A DNA stretch of 64,000 bases from Trissonchulus latispiculum (Eukaryota > Nematoda > Enoplea > Enoplida > Ironidae): contig JASAND010013342.1 of assembly GCA_030248195.1 (NCBI GenBank), positions 1-64,000 of the forward strand, written 5' to 3'. Shown in pieces: positions 24,101 through 39,100 of the stretch (position 1 is the first letter of the stretch; every line of letters starts with the position of its first letter). A model generated the notes under the pieces. The model searched no databases. It was not told the origin of the DNA and saw only the letters and a program-made list of their open reading frames with translations. The translations under genes were made by a program, and so were the position numbers.

Positions 24101-27100
24101 CAGAGCAAGGAGGCTGATGATTGTCGCGATAAATGGGGAGGGCTGGCGGCATTTCCTCTTGATATGTAACCGTTGGGGGAGTCGGAGGGGTGCGATACGT
24201 TTTGGGAGTCATACTGGACATACTGGTGGTTTCATCTTGCGAGGCGCTGATACCGTAATTGGTGGTTTCCATAGACTGGCGTCTGGAAAAAGACAATATG
24301 ATTAGTTTACCAGAAAAATCTCATAAACTTGCATTACACCACGGCCCAGGGGCGCATCCAGGGGGGTGGTCCAGGGGGGTCCGGACCCCCCCCCCTTTTC
24401 GTAAAAATTTTCGAATTTTTAGCTATTTTTTGCTCCAATTTGGCCATTTTTGAGGAAAAATTAGGCTCGGACCCCCGCTTTTCGGGTTGGACCTCCTCCT
24501 TTTTAAAATCCTGGATACGCCCCTGCACCACGCTGCTACATTAATATTTAGAGAATGAGCTATATTATTTCCAATGTAACAAATCCAGAAATTAAAAACC
24601 CTATATACCTGTCGGACACCCGTTCCGTCATATCAGATTTACACTTGTCCACCCGCTTCTTCAAATCTGACGGCCTAAGTCGCTTCGACGAAACAGTCGT
24701 GGCGGATCCTACAGAAATCGCAAGCAGTTAAATATTCAAAATACCAACATTAAGGCATAGTTATAAAATACCTAAGTGGAGGAAATGGTGGGAGAACGTG
24801 GCGAAGGAAATGGTGGGAGAACGTGGCGAGCCTCCCACCCCCCGCAGACATGCAAGAAAACGGACATACCTTCTCAGCGAGAGGGAAAAAGAGAAGGGAT
24901 AAACCTATCCAGCGATTTTACTAATAACTGCACACTTGTTAACAAATTTCATCGAGTTTTTTCAAAACATGTCCTAAAAGTCTGTGCTTTTTTCAATTTT
25001 TGGTCAAAAATGTAAAAAAATTCTGCCAATTTCTGCCAATTTGAGGTAGACTTCTTTAAAATTTTGAAATTTTTCAGGGGTGGATCCCTTGTCGAAATAG
25101 GAGTAGAACCTTTCCAGAATCGTGCCCCGTGTTGAGATAAAGTCGTAGTCATGGCATTACGTCAGCGTGCGTCAATTTATCCACTTTAAACAAACGTTAC
25201 ATTTGAAACAGACGCGTCCGCAATTATCAACGCATCGTCGCATCATATTGTTAAATTTCAAATCTCCGATGTAAACTACACCATAATATACATTCTAAGT
25301 TTACAAGAACTATCAGAAGCACTAATGCAGATTACCATGATTTCGCAGGCCGCTATCCGAGGACAGATCGCTGCTCACACTGCTGCCCACCGAACTGAGG
25401 GTATCAGTAGGCTCATTTGAGTAGCGTCTGACTACAGGTAGTCTATACAGTTGATGATTTTCTTCACTAGACATACTGGACATTGTATTAGACTGAAATA
25501 ACGGGAATTTATGCAAGTATATTCTCAGTTACAAGCTAAAAATAAAATCAAATGAAAATTCTAGCAAAGATGGCACTCAAATACAGCATCGTTCTTAAAT
25601 TTACATTTTAGTCCAGAACGGGGAAATACTTTTGGTACTAAATCCAATACAGGTAACAGATTGAATTCAAATCCTCCAAAAAATGAAAAATGTCAACCAC
25701 TGTTTTTTGTGTTTTTTATTGTGTTTTCGCACACTTTTTTTAGAAAAACACAAAAGTTTAAAAAAACACTCTAAAAAGCACACTCAAATTTTCACCTAAA
25801 GGAGCAAATTTTTACAGATTTTAAGCATAATTTTTAAGTTTTTCCAAAAAATTTTGTTCCTTCGACGCAAATATCATCTATATTCCTTTTTTACTTCTGT
25901 TTCGTCTGGGCAATAGTGTTAGTGTAGCCTTCATTATTCTAAGCAACGCTGCGACTTGGGACCGTATAGGCATACTATTCTACGAAATTATGTTTCCAAA
26001 TTCAAGAAATAACGGGAATAAAATATACTGTCGAAAATTTTTGAAGAATTTCAGAGCAAAACGTTGAATTTTCAAAAAATTCTCAACGTCTGGTGGGCTC
26101 CGCCCCCCAGACCCGCCATTGAAGCGCAAAAAGACGTCTTCAACGCAAATATTTAACGTTCAGAACATTGAAATATCGTTTATAAAGACTAAGCAAGCAA
26201 TATATGTTTTGTATTTCTTCTGTAACAAGCGAAAAGTGCTAAATATAGTTATAAATGCTGTAAAAACCGTTAAAAACGTGTTAATACTGCGAAAAGCGAA
26301 TTTCCGGAAAAACACAATTTTATTTAAAAAACACAAAAACAGGTGGAATTTTGAAAAAACCCTGATGTCAACCATTATCAAACCTTAACATCACAAATAG
26401 CCAAAGTAATACCTGATATTCATTGGCACCATCCGAAGGATTGCCACTGTAGAAACCCTGATCCGCAGAACTGGAACGAACCTCACCCGTATCAAACGGC
26501 TTAGTAAATCTAAAATTAAAATCAAAGCTTAAGGGGGGGTCGCTTTGGGTCAAAATCGATAGTCACGGATTTGGCTCATTTTCATACACAATATAGGTAC
26601 ATATGTTCTCAAAAACAAGACAAAACATTAGAATTCGAAACTAAACAGTGACAGAGATATTCAGCTATAAAGTTGGAAAACTTGAAAATCACTCCGATTT
26701 GCCCTCCAAAGTCATGTTGAGACAGAACGGTACCGAAATTTTGGTCAACTAATGTGGCAATTTAATTCGTGTGGGTTGGCTAATATTTTAATGCTAAAAC
26801 GACTCTAGAATATCCATACAGTCGTTCACAATACATTCATCAATTGTGAACTGAGCGTTTTTCAGCTAACTGTGCCCTCAAACTTTAACTTACTCTAACT
26901 TCCAGATACTACATTTCAGACACATAGTTCTATTAGAAAAGTTGTTCAGCACATCGGTAGCTATCGAATGATACCCAATTCGTCTATATTTTGGAAATTT
27001 CAAAAATTGAGTTTTTGTGACCTAGAAGAGATCAAAGGAGCCGACACGATAGAAAAGTTCTACCTTTAAGCATTTGCCTTTACCTTAATGTCAGGCAGGC

Positions 27101-30100
27101 ATTGAGAGTTTTATATGCCAATTTTGGTGACTTTCGAGTGGGTAATGAGTGAGATATTATTACAAAAACGTGAAAATTGTGCAAAATAAAATGATGATTT
27201 TTGGCAAAATTAGCCCATTTTGTGGCAAGTTTTTTGAGAGCACTACAAACGGTAGAAATTTGCAACTACTGTCATAAGAATTCTGTGTATGCGTAGAGTG
27301 CAACTATCTATAAGCGATTTCTGTAGCTTTTGCCAATCGCGCAGGAGAGGCAAATATGTTTTGCTGGTCCTGTTTTTCCTGGTACAAAAAGCACAAATTT
27401 TCCGAAATTTTGACTTTGAAAAATCGCCAAAAATCCGACACTCAACAGAACTGTTCCAGAAGGGTTATTTGCACTCTCTAATATGTCCTTAACATGTACA
27501 ACAAGGTTGCAGCGCTGTATCTTGCATGCAGCGAAAAAATTTTCTGCCACAAACATTTTAACCTAACTTTTTCATTTTCCTATGTTTAATACATGTCGAG
27601 GTAACCTTTGAAGGCCCCTACAGAACGATTGAAGCAATATTACGCAAAACGCACCTGTCTTATTTTAGGGACACCCATTAGGACTACAAAATCTGTGAAA
27701 ATGAGCAAAATCGGAGATGGTCGAAAAATCGGCCAAAAAGTGACCCCCCCCCTTAATGAAAATGCTTAATTGTTCGACCATCAACTGATTTATAAAAAGA
27801 ATATGAAAAGTTAGCTGAAAAAATGTAGAATGCAATGGCAAATGTATCGTGGTGCATATACATCTTCCAGGAGGCATGGAAACAAAATTTAAAAAGATGC
27901 TGAATTTTCAAATTATCATTGTGGGTTATCAAGCTTGAAATTTGTTCATATTATATCTTCCATTACATTAATACCAACTCAGCCGCAGGAGCAACAAACT
28001 ATTCCAGACTAATCAAAAAACTTATCCTATCAACCAGATGAAACGTTTTCGGCCCACTAACCGATGGTCAAAACATGAAAATACAGAAACCGAAACCTAA
28101 ACACCTCGTAAGCCCAACCTAAGCAAGACTTTCAACAAAGTACCTAATTAGATAAATCTAAAAAGCAGTATTCTGGCAGGGGGGGAAAGCGTAATAAATA
28201 AAATCCCTCAAAAGAAATATCAGTCCTACAAAAAACCAAATAAAATAATGTTATACATTGTCTTTAATGACAAATTTTAACGTATGTCATAAAATTTATG
28301 GCAAGGGGGAATCCATTAAGACTTCTTGTACTGGGCTTTGTAAATACTGGGAAAAGAACTCGTTCGTTCCAACGCTTTGGATAGGCATCGTAAGTACCGA
28401 CTGGAAAATATAATAAAAAAACTACCTGCTAAAAACAGTTAACAAGCTTCAAAGTGCACATTTTGCCGTCTACAATCTAATAAAGGCTCATTATTCGTAA
28501 AAAAGCTGAAAGGGGTATATTGGCTTAAATTTATTACTATGTTTCCATATAATGACAGAATAGGCTAGATGAATGAAGAGACAAAAACTGCTAATCTTAT
28601 TAATGCAAGTTAATCGCTAATAGCCTGACATTTTTAAGGTTATCAAGAATTCTCTTTTCTTCATTAGACTGTTTCACTGCTTTGCGCAACGATCAGTGTT
28701 CACATTATACATACAGCAAAAAATAACGGAAAAAATAACTGGATTCAAAGCTAATAATCTCCAAAAAACACCTGTGTAGCGTTAGTTTCCACCGAAAGAA
28801 ACGGAACGGGTATTCAGATATTGAAATAGAAATAAACAAGACGCAACAACAAAAACACCACACATGCAGCATAAATAATAAGCTTTCGCATCAGCAACTA
28901 TAAAAACACTAAATTCACGTATCACGTAAGTTGCATTCAGAATGCCAGATCATGAAATGTACCTGCCACCTTTGCCAATATCATCCAGAGACCGAGAGGC
29001 CAGCGCCGTATTTTCTATCATGTTACCTTCACTACCGGAAGGCGAAGGGTGAGATCTATTTACAACGACTGACTGAGTTGCTTGCGCTGCATGGAGCTGG
29101 CGATGCTGATGCTGAATCGGGTAACTGTCGGGAGGAGTCGCGGAGCCTCTAGTTGAGGACGACACGGGGACCGAAGATGTGGCCATTCGGATCCCTCCTT
29201 GCTGGGAGTTCAAATTTTGTCGCATCACCTGCCGTCGAAATGATACCCGGTCATAGCTAGAACAGCAAATGTTGCTTTGGCAAATGCTAACCAATATACT
29301 TCCGCTACAAATTATACGTCTCTTCTATAGGAAAAATAAAAAAATAAATGGCAGTCAAATTAAATGCTCTAAAAGAGGGGTAGCAGACGGCTAACACGCT
29401 TTAGGGATAGAGTCATACTGAAAGCTGAAACTTGTGAAATTGAAGGGATGTAGAATAAGTACAGAAGTACGAATTCAACAAGCAAAATTGAAATAATAAT
29501 GAAAACTTTAATTCAATATTCGGAGCAATATTCGGTCATAACTTTCTGCCTTTTCCAATTCCAAGATTTCTGAAGGGGGAAGTCTGGGGGCAACCCCCTC
29601 CGGTCTGGACGGGAGCACCGATTTCTGGAGGAGATTCTTAAAAAATTCCTAAGAAATGGCTATCTTTTGCTACTGAACTCAAAATTGAACAATTTTTAAC
29701 CTAAATTTTAGCTTAAAATTGCTAAAAATGCTAAAAAACCTAAAAATCCGAACATGTTTTCAAAATTTAACCTCAAAACCTGTTTTTCTGTTGGCTTTTG
29801 ACATCTGGGGGCCTTCAGGCCCGCATCGCCTCCCCCTGCAGGAAAAAGCCAGGCCTTTTGGCCGCTGCCGGTATTTGACGAAACCATTTACGTATTCGAT
29901 CTCAGCATTAGATCCATTTAGACTAGAAAGCTTCAATTAGTTAACCCAACTTGTGCACCTTTCAAAGCTCTTTAATTTGACAACAAACTTGCCTATGCTT
30001 GTGATCTACATCTAAATCGACAAAACCTGTTTTCAAAAAACATCGGGTCAAAACAAGCAATTTTTGAAAGAAAACTCTTCAAACATTGACTATACTCAAA

Positions 30101-33100
30101 AACAGTGAGAGCTAGAGACTTATGCCTAATAGCTAAGATGTAGAGCCACATAAAGCTTTAAAATGATCATGGTTCGTAGGCATAATCTTCTACGTATAGT
30201 TCTGGAATTTCAATTTTTTGCTTCTCACTGTTTATACATGTACATGATGGAACTGGCGTTTTACAGGAAGTTTATCATCACACCAGATGTAATTTCTGAA
30301 AGTTTGAATGAAATTGGGCAATAATTTTTTGCACATTTTGCAACAGTACATGCACGAAAGGGGAGCGCGACCTTAAACGCCAAGGAATCGAAGAAAACTT
30401 TCAAGAGTAAAGTCGTAGGCCTTGGTGTAAGCATTCGAATGACTATAACTTTGTGAGTGTAGGGTAACCATAGCAAAATGTGATTGCTCAAAAACTAAAT
30501 TTTGTACGCCGCGACTATTTCAAAATGTTTCTCAGGCTAAATGAAGTTATTGTACCAAATTAGAAGCAAACAAATGCTCTTTTAAATCTAAAAAAGCGAA
30601 CCCGAACCAGTACATTAAGACTGCTAGGGCAATACAAGATCTAGCTTTCAGCATTACAACTACTGAGATACACGTATATAATAACTGTATAAACATAGCT
30701 GCTGAAAGGGAAAGCCAAACGAACGAATTACAGTTTTGCATGCATGCAGCTAAAACAAGGTAGGGTAAGCATAAAGACAAATACTATGCTCATCCAGCCA
30801 AGAACCAATGTGAACAAGTTTACTTCGGTCTAGACTATTATACGTATGTACCTAATCTAAACATGCTACAATGAGGGCAATCAACTGCAGGTATGATAAC
30901 AGTGTACAAACCTTGGCGGAGGGGGTCTTTGCGGAGGACCCGCGTATCTAACATAGCCGCCTCTTCGAGGTGAATGGTCAGGGACAGAGTCCAAAAAGGG
31001 AGAGTCTGTAGTAAGAACAGCAGAGCAATACGGATCCTCACAGCCTCTGAAAATACAATTATCCACGCTCAATATTATTTAAGGATAGGGTTGCGCCGTT
31101 AAGAAATTTCTCGGGCCGGGCTTGGGGCCGGGCCGGCCAACCAACCTCCTCGGGGCTGTGCTTCGCCCGAGCCCGGCCCGAAGCCCGCTTCAACGGCCCG
31201 AGTGCATCGTGAGCAATCCGAGTGTTGCCCGAACGGCCCGATTCTCCCGAGTACAGCCCTACAGCTGCTGAGAGGCCCAAGAATGGCTCAAATCACATCC
31301 GGTTTGTGCCAGAACTATTATTATTACAAGAACCAAAAATGCTCCTTCGTCGCATGTAAAATACATATGAGTACTCTCAGGCAGGTTGTACAAACATGGA
31401 AACTAGCCTGTAAAATGCATATGAGTGGCGTTGAGGTTGTTAATTAAGGAAAACAAGTTGCAACGGCTTAACATATGAGCCTGTCCTACAACGAGGCTCA
31501 TATTGGCGTATGTCGTAATATAATTTGTCGATATTTGATCTTCATATAAATATCACGTAAAGCTTTTCATTACAAAATTAGCTTTTCATTACAAAATTGT
31601 CCTTCACACATCTTGTCGCTAAGATATTATATGTACTGTGCATACGCATTATACGACATGCCACTCTGCGCTCTGACTCAAAGCCAAGTGGGGAAAGCAT
31701 TACGTACATAAAAGTAGTGTGTCATAGTGTTCCGAGAATACAGTAGCTGTAGTACTATAGTGCTTCCGGAAATAGTAGGTGACATGGTGTTTCGGGAAAC
31801 ATCAGCTTGCACGTACAGTTCAACTTGAGGTGTCGCAGTTCACTTCGTTCAGTCCATTTCATTCAGGTAACAATGTCAACATGTTATTTCTACTCATTCA
31901 TTTTTTCTTTAATATGATGATCTGATGATCTTTAACGAGGCTGCACTGTGACGCTAATATGAGCCTCTTGTAGGACAGGCTCATATGTTAAGCCGTTGCA
32001 ACTTGTTTTCCTTAATTAACAACCTCAACGCCACTCATATGCATTTTACAGGCTAGTTTCCGTGTTCGTACAACCTGCCTAAGAGTACTCATATGTATTT
32101 GACATGCGACGAAGGAGCATTTTTGGTTCTTGTTTTCCATTCTTTTACATATGTATGCACAAAAAAGAACCAACATAATATATATCCGAACACCATGCGC
32201 AAGCAGACACTCTTTTGACCACTTTTGGAAAATTTCATATTTGACCCAAAATCGCCTACATCCCCAGCCCACCCAACCACAGCACTCAACAGCAACTTTG
32301 AGCAAGCAATTCTATGACAAAAGTTGCTCAGCTCACTCAGGGCTTTCATTTGGTACCAAATATGACCACTTTTGAAAAAATTCATTTTTGACCCAAAATC
32401 TCCTACGTCCCTACCCCACCCCACCCCAGCACTCTACAGCCACTTTGAGCATGCAATTCTATGACAAAAGTTGCTCAGCTCACTTAGGGCTTTCATTTGG
32501 TACCAAATTTGACCACTTTTGAAAAATTTCATTTTTGACCGAAAATCGCCTAAGTCCCCACCCCACCCCACCACAGCACTCTACAGCCACTTTGAGCATG
32601 CAATTCTATGACAAAAGTTGCTCACCTCACTTAGGGCTTTCATTTGGTACCAAATTTGACCACTTTTGAAAAATTTCATTTTGACCGAAAATCGCCTAAG
32701 TCCCCACCCCACCCCACCACGGCACTCTGCAGTCGCTTTGAGCATGCAATTCTAAGACAAAAGTTGCTCAGCTCACTTAGGGCTTTCATTTGGTACCAAA
32801 TTTGACCACTTTTGAAAAATGTCATTTTGACCGAAAATCGCCTAAGTCCCCACCCCACCCCACCGCAGCACTCTACAGCCACTTTGAGCATGCAATTCTA
32901 TGACAAAAGTTGCTCAGCTCACTTAGGGCTTTCATTTGGTACCAAATTTGACCACTTTTGAAAAATTTTATTTTGGACCACCTGACCCCTTACCGACCTG
33001 ACCCATCAGACGGTCAAGTGGAGCCAGCCCAGCAAAATGGGTGCGTTGTACAGCAAAACGGACACCGGAAATGAGCTGGGAGAACCAAGAAACCCCTATA

Positions 33101-36100
33101 GGCAAAGTTTTGAGAGGCCAAGTAGAGCCTAGTATGGGCCTCCAGGTAGCGGTTGCCGACATGACCCTCCAGACGGCAAAGTGGAACCAGCCCAGCAACT
33201 TGGGTCAGTCGGGCAGCAAAATTGATAGCGGGAATCGATTCTCCGTCCGCAAAAACCTTTGCATGCAAGATTTGAGCCTTCCAAAATAAGCGAAAAAACT
33301 AAGTTCAAAGTTGGACCCAAAATTCACCAACTTTGGCAGGCCAGTAACCAAAAATTACTCCCCCGGCAGGAAAATCATATAGCAATTGAACGACCCTGAT
33401 ATGTGTCCTATTTAGCCATATAGGCAGTATTGCCCCATATATAGCCCAGTCTGACTTTTTAAGGTGACATTGAAGCATACTTTTTGGCCATTTTAGCGTT
33501 TTGACCGACTTTGGCCCCCCGCCAAAAATTTTTTCCGGCTCTGGGAGGCATAAAAACTAGGCGATCGGCTTATTTTTGTTGCGTACTCCAAGAATATATA
33601 TGGTTTTCATAGGCAAAAATTTTTCTATCTGTAATTGTTAGAGCTACAAAACCCCCTTACCAGACGTCAGACCGGAAAAAAACATCACTCTCGTAAGCGA
33701 TTTTTGGCGCAACTTTTTAACGGAAAGTGGTACGGGGATGAAACTTCAGGAACATAGTAAACTCGACACGTGCAATTTTTGCGCAAATAATCTGCGCAGC
33801 TTCTGCGCAGCCTTGTTTTACACGGTCATTCGACCATTTTCACCCGTATTATAGGGGTCGCAACCGCGACCCCTATGATAATAAGTCGGTAGACCCAAGA
33901 TGAACTTTCATGGCTGGATTAGCTGTAATTTCCATTCAAGTGAAACATCAGCTATTGCTAGAAGCTTTTCATTTCATAGCTTTCAGATGATGCTTTGAGC
34001 ACTAATTTGCAATCAATCACACACAGGAGCTGTAAAGCTTATCTTGTAGATTGCAAGACTTTTGGTTAAGTATTGAATCGTCAAAAAAGGAATGAAAAAT
34101 TAATCGTTGGAAAAACACTCATACAGTTTATATTTCGGAGCTTTAATATACACGAAATTGATTACTGGCTAAAAATTGGAGGAGTCGGCAAAACTTTACT
34201 TGTTAGCTTCCTTCATCGAACCAGGGTTTGTATACCGCCGCAGGCAGAATAGCAAGCTGAATTTTGCAAATGCTTATTTGAAGACAATTTGCCGCTAACA
34301 AACCACAACGTTTTGCAGATAGAGAAAACATGTATAAAGTTTAGCATTTCACAACCTTCTTGCTGATAGCTTTTGGATAGTAGATTTATGTACTAACTTC
34401 TGGCTTATCCCTAGTGGGGGGTGGGGGGTGGGGGCCCCCCCATTCGGCGACCTCCTCCCCCTATTCGAGGAGCCCCCCTTAAATTCCGACCACCCACATA
34501 ATCCCAAAAATTGCCAGATTTTATTATTTTTACCCTAAATTGTCAAAACGTTTTGAAAATTACCTCAATTTTCACCATCACCATTACTCAAACAATTAAC
34601 TATTAACAATTAACTAACTAAACAATTTAAAACTATTAAAAACACCTAAAATTAGTCATTTTAAGCGATTTTCAGTTAGCAGTATATCCACAAAAAACCC
34701 ACAAAAAGTCAGAAAAAATTTTCTAAAAATATGCCCCTAATTTTGGGTGACCCCCCCCCCATTGATGGGGACTTCCGATGAAGCCCCCTCCCAATAAAAA
34801 ATTACCAAAGAATAAGCCGAAACTTCTCTATCGCTTCAAATGTACTGCTTCTGAATTCGGATATACAAGAACAAAAAGTGCTCCTTCGTCGCATGTAAAA
34901 TACATATGAGTCTTCGTAGGCAGGTTGTACATAAGCAAAAACTAGCCTGTAAAATACATATGAGTGGCGTTGAGGTTGTAAATTAAGGAAAACAAGTTGC
35001 AACCGCTTAACATATGAGCCTGTCCTACAACGAGGCTCATATTGGCGTATGTCATAATACGAATAATTTGCAGATATATATTTTACTTTTATGTAAATAC
35101 ATAGTGCATAAAGCTTTTCATTACAAATTGTCCTTCACATAGCTTGTTGATCAGTCATTATAGTGTGTATATGCTTTCATACGGTACGCCATGAGGCACT
35201 CTGACTCACAGTCAAGTGGGGACGCATTCTGCGTGTGTATAATGTGAAAGTGTTTCGAGAATGCATTAGAGGTGTGCCATAGGGTTTCAGGAAACATCAG
35301 GTTGCATGTACAGTTCTGCTTGAGCAGGCGTAGTTCACTTCAGTCCATTTCTTCTGGGCCACAATGTCTATTCATTTTTCCGTAATGAGGATGAAGCTGA
35401 GGTTCTTTAATGAGGCGTTAATGTGGAATGCACTGTGACGCCAATATGAGCCTCGTTGTAGGACAGGCTCATATGTTAAGCGGTTGCAACTTGTTTTCCT
35501 TAATTTACAACCTCAACGCCACTCATATGTATTTTACAGGCTAGTTTTTGCTTATGTACAACCTGCCTACGAAGACTCATATGTATTTTACATGCGACGA
35601 AGGAGCACTTTTTGTTCTTGTTTTCTATTATTTTATATATGTATAGATATCTTTCAACAGTAGCAAGCAAGCCAACCACAGCACTCCACAACCACTTTGA
35701 GCATGCAGTTCTATGACAAAAGTTGCTCAGCTCGCTTAGGGCTTTCATTTGGTACCAAATTTGACCACTTTTGAAAAATTTCATTTTTGACCGAAAATCG
35801 CCTAAGTCCCCACCCCCACACCACCCCACAGCACTCTACAGCCACTTTGAGCATGCAATTCTATGACAAAAGTTGCTCAGCTCGCTTAGGGCGTTCATTT
35901 GGTACCAAATTTGACCACTTCTGAAAAATTTCATTTTTGACCGAAAATCGCCTAAGTCCCCACCCCACCCCACCACAGCACTCTACAGCCACTTTGAGCA
36001 TGCAGTTCTATGACAAAAGTTGCTCAGCTCGCTTAGGGCTTTCATTTGGTACCAAATTTGACCACTTTTGAAAAATTTCATTTTTGACCGAAAATCGCCT

Positions 36101-39100
36101 AAGTCCCCACCCCACCCCACCACAGCACTCTACAGCCACTTTGAGCATGCAGTTCTATGACAAAGGTTGCTCAGCTCGCTTAGGGCTTTCATTTGGTATC
36201 AAATTTGACCACTTTTGAAAAATTTCATTTTTGACCGAAAATCGCCTAAGTCCCCACCCCACCCCACCACAGCACTCCACAGCCACTTTGAGCATGCAGT
36301 TCTATGACAAAAGTTGCTCAGCTCGCTCAGGGCATTCATTTGGTACCAAATTTGACCACTTTTGAAAATTTTCATTTTTGACCCCATGACCTCCCACCGA
36401 CCTGACCCTCCAGATGGCAAAGTGGAACCAGCACAGCAAGATGGGTGGGTCAGACGGCAAAACGGATGCCAGGAATGAGCTGGGCGCACCAGAAAACCCC
36501 TATAGACAATGTTTTGTCATGCTATGTACAGTCCTATATGGTGTTCCCGGAAGTCGGTACCGACCGGACCCTCCAGACGGCAAAGTGGAACCAGCACAGC
36601 AAGATGGGTGGGTCAGACGGCAAAACGGACACCGGGAATGAGCTGGGCGCACCAGAAAACCCCTATAGACAAAGTTTGGAGAGGCAAAGTAAAGCCTACT
36701 ATGGACCTCCGGGAAGCGGTTACCGACAGGACCCCTCAGACGGTCAAGTGGAACCAGCCCAGCAACTTGGGTTACTCGGGCAGCAAAACTGAAAGCGGGA
36801 ATCGATTCTCCGTCCCAAAAAACCTTTGTATACAAAATTTGAGCCACCCATGTAGCAAAATAAGCGAAAAAATTAAGTTCAAAGTTCGACCCAAAATTCA
36901 CCAACTTTGGCAGGCCAGTAACCAAAAATTACTCCCCCGGCAGGAAAATCATATAGCAATTGAACGACCCTGATATGTGTCCTATTTAGCCATATAGGCA
37001 GTATTGCCCCATATATAGCCCAGTCTGACTTTTTAAGGTGACATTGAAGCATACTTTTTGGCCATTTTAGCGTTTTGACCGACTTTGGCCCCCCGCCAAA
37101 AATTTTTTCCGGCTCTGGGAGGCATAAAAACTAGGCGATCGGCTTATTTTTGTTGCGTACTCCAAGAATATATATGGTTTTCATAGGCAAAAATTTTTCT
37201 ATCTGTAATTGTTAGAGCTACAAAACCCCCTTACCAGACGTCAGACCGGAAAAAAACATCACTCTCGTAAGCGATTTTTGGCGCAACTTTTTAACGGAAA
37301 GTGGTACGGGGATGAAACTTCAGGAACATAGTAAACTCGACACGTGCAATTTTTGCGCAAATAATCTGCGCAGCTTCTGCGCAGCCTTGTTTTACACGGT
37401 CATTCGACCATTTTCACCCGTATTATAGGGGTCGCTACCGCGACCCCTATGATAATAAGTCGGTAGACCCAAGATGAACTTTCATGGCTGGATTAGCTGT
37501 AATTTCCATTCAAGTGAAACATCAGCTATTGCTAGAAGCTTTTCATTTCATAGCTTTCAGATGATGCTTTGAGCACTAATTTGCAATCAATCACACACAG
37601 GAGCTGTAAAGCTTATCTTGTAGATTGCAAGACTTTTGGTTAAGTATTGAATCGTCAAAAAAGGAATGAAAAATTAATCGTTGGAAAAACACTCATACAG
37701 TTTATATTTCGGAGCTTTAATATACACGAAATTGATTACTGGCTAAAAATTGAGGAGTCGGCAAAACTTTACTTGTTAGCTTCCTTCATCGAACCAGGGT
37801 TTGTATACCGCCGCAGGCAGAATAGCAAGCTGAATTTTGCAAATGCTTATTTGAAGACAATTTGCCGCTAACAAACCACAACGTTTTGCAGATAGAGAAA
37901 ACATGTATAAAGTTTAGCATTTCACAACCTTCTTGCTGATAGCTTTTGGATAGTAGATTTATGTACTAACTTCTGGCTTATTCCTAGTGGGGGGTGGGGG
38001 CCCGCCCCCCCCCCCCATTCGGCGACCTCCTCTCCCTATTCGAGGAGCCCCCCCTTAAATGCCGACCACCCACATAATCCCAAAAATTGCCAGATTTTAC
38101 TATTTTTATCCTAAATTGTCAAAACTTTTTCAAAATTACCTCAATTTTCACCATCACCATTACTCAAACAATTAACTATTAACAATTAACTAACTAAACA
38201 ATTAACAACTATAAAAAACACCTAAAATTAGTCATTTTAAGCGATTTTCAGCTAGCAGTATATCCACAAAAAACCCACAAAAAGTCAGAAAAATTTTCTA
38301 AAAATATGTCCCTAATTTTGGGTGACCCCCCCCATCGATGGGGACTTCCGATGAAGCCCCCTCCAAATAAAAAATTACCAAAGAATAAGCCAGAACTTGT
38401 CTATCGCTTCAAATGTACTGCTTCTGAATTCGGATATACAAGAACAAAAAGTGCTCCTTCGTCGCATGTAAAATACATATGAGTCTTCGTAGGCAGGTTG
38501 TACATAAGCAAAAACTAGCCTGTAAAATACATATGAGTGGCGTTGAGGTTGTAAATTAAGGAAAACAAGTTGCAACCGCTTAACATATGAGCCTGTCCTA
38601 CAACGAGGCTCATATTGGCGTATGTCATAATACGAATAATTTGCAGATATATATTTTACTTTTATGTAAATACATAGTGCATAAAGCTTTTCATTACAAA
38701 TTGTCCTTCACATAGCTTGTTGATCAGTCATTATAGTGTGTATATGCTCAATACGGTACGCCATGAGGCACTCTGACTCACAGTCAAGTGGGGACGCATT
38801 CTGCGTGTGTATAATGTGAAAGTGTTTCGAGAATGCATTAGAGGTGTGCCATAGTGTTTCAGGAAACATCAGGTTGCATGTACAGTTCTGCTTGAGCAGG
38901 CGTAGTTCACTTCAGTCCATTTCTTCTGGGCCACAATGTCTATTCATTTTTCCGTAATGAGGATGAAGCTGAGGTTCTTTAATGAGGCGTTAATGTGGAA
39001 TGCACTGTGACGCCAATATGAGCCTCGTTGTAGGACAGGCTCATATGTTAAGCGGTTGCAACTTGTTTTCCTTAATTTACAACCTCAACGCCACTCATAT

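Larger units (their letters stand above)
33316..36889. repeat. Tandem segmental duplication, copy A (about 3.57 kb)
   Basis: Near-identical to 36890-40335 with an offset of 3574 bp over the first half (for example ATCG at 34077 against 37651). Contains tail and hairpin, spacer, foldback element, 147-bp array and 163-bp array. Copy B has one fewer 147-bp monomer. Confidence 0.9.

Noticed and set aside
24334..24544. 65-71-codon frames in the 24.3-24.5 kb repeat
   Set aside because: They span the whole short TIR element on both strands, reflecting its poly-G/C tracts rather than a gene.
28300..28400. Possible extra SIPA1L exon
   Set aside because: Exons 16 and 17 join in phase 2 without it and it lacks good splice borders.
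33851..33895. Canonical Helitron 3' terminus
   Set aside because: A hairpin is present but is followed by GATAATAAG or GATATATA instead of CTRR, and no TC 5' end was identified; class left open.
32205..36390. CRISPR-like regular repeats
   Set aside because: Repeats are contiguous 147-bp monomers without unique spacers, in a eukaryotic intron.
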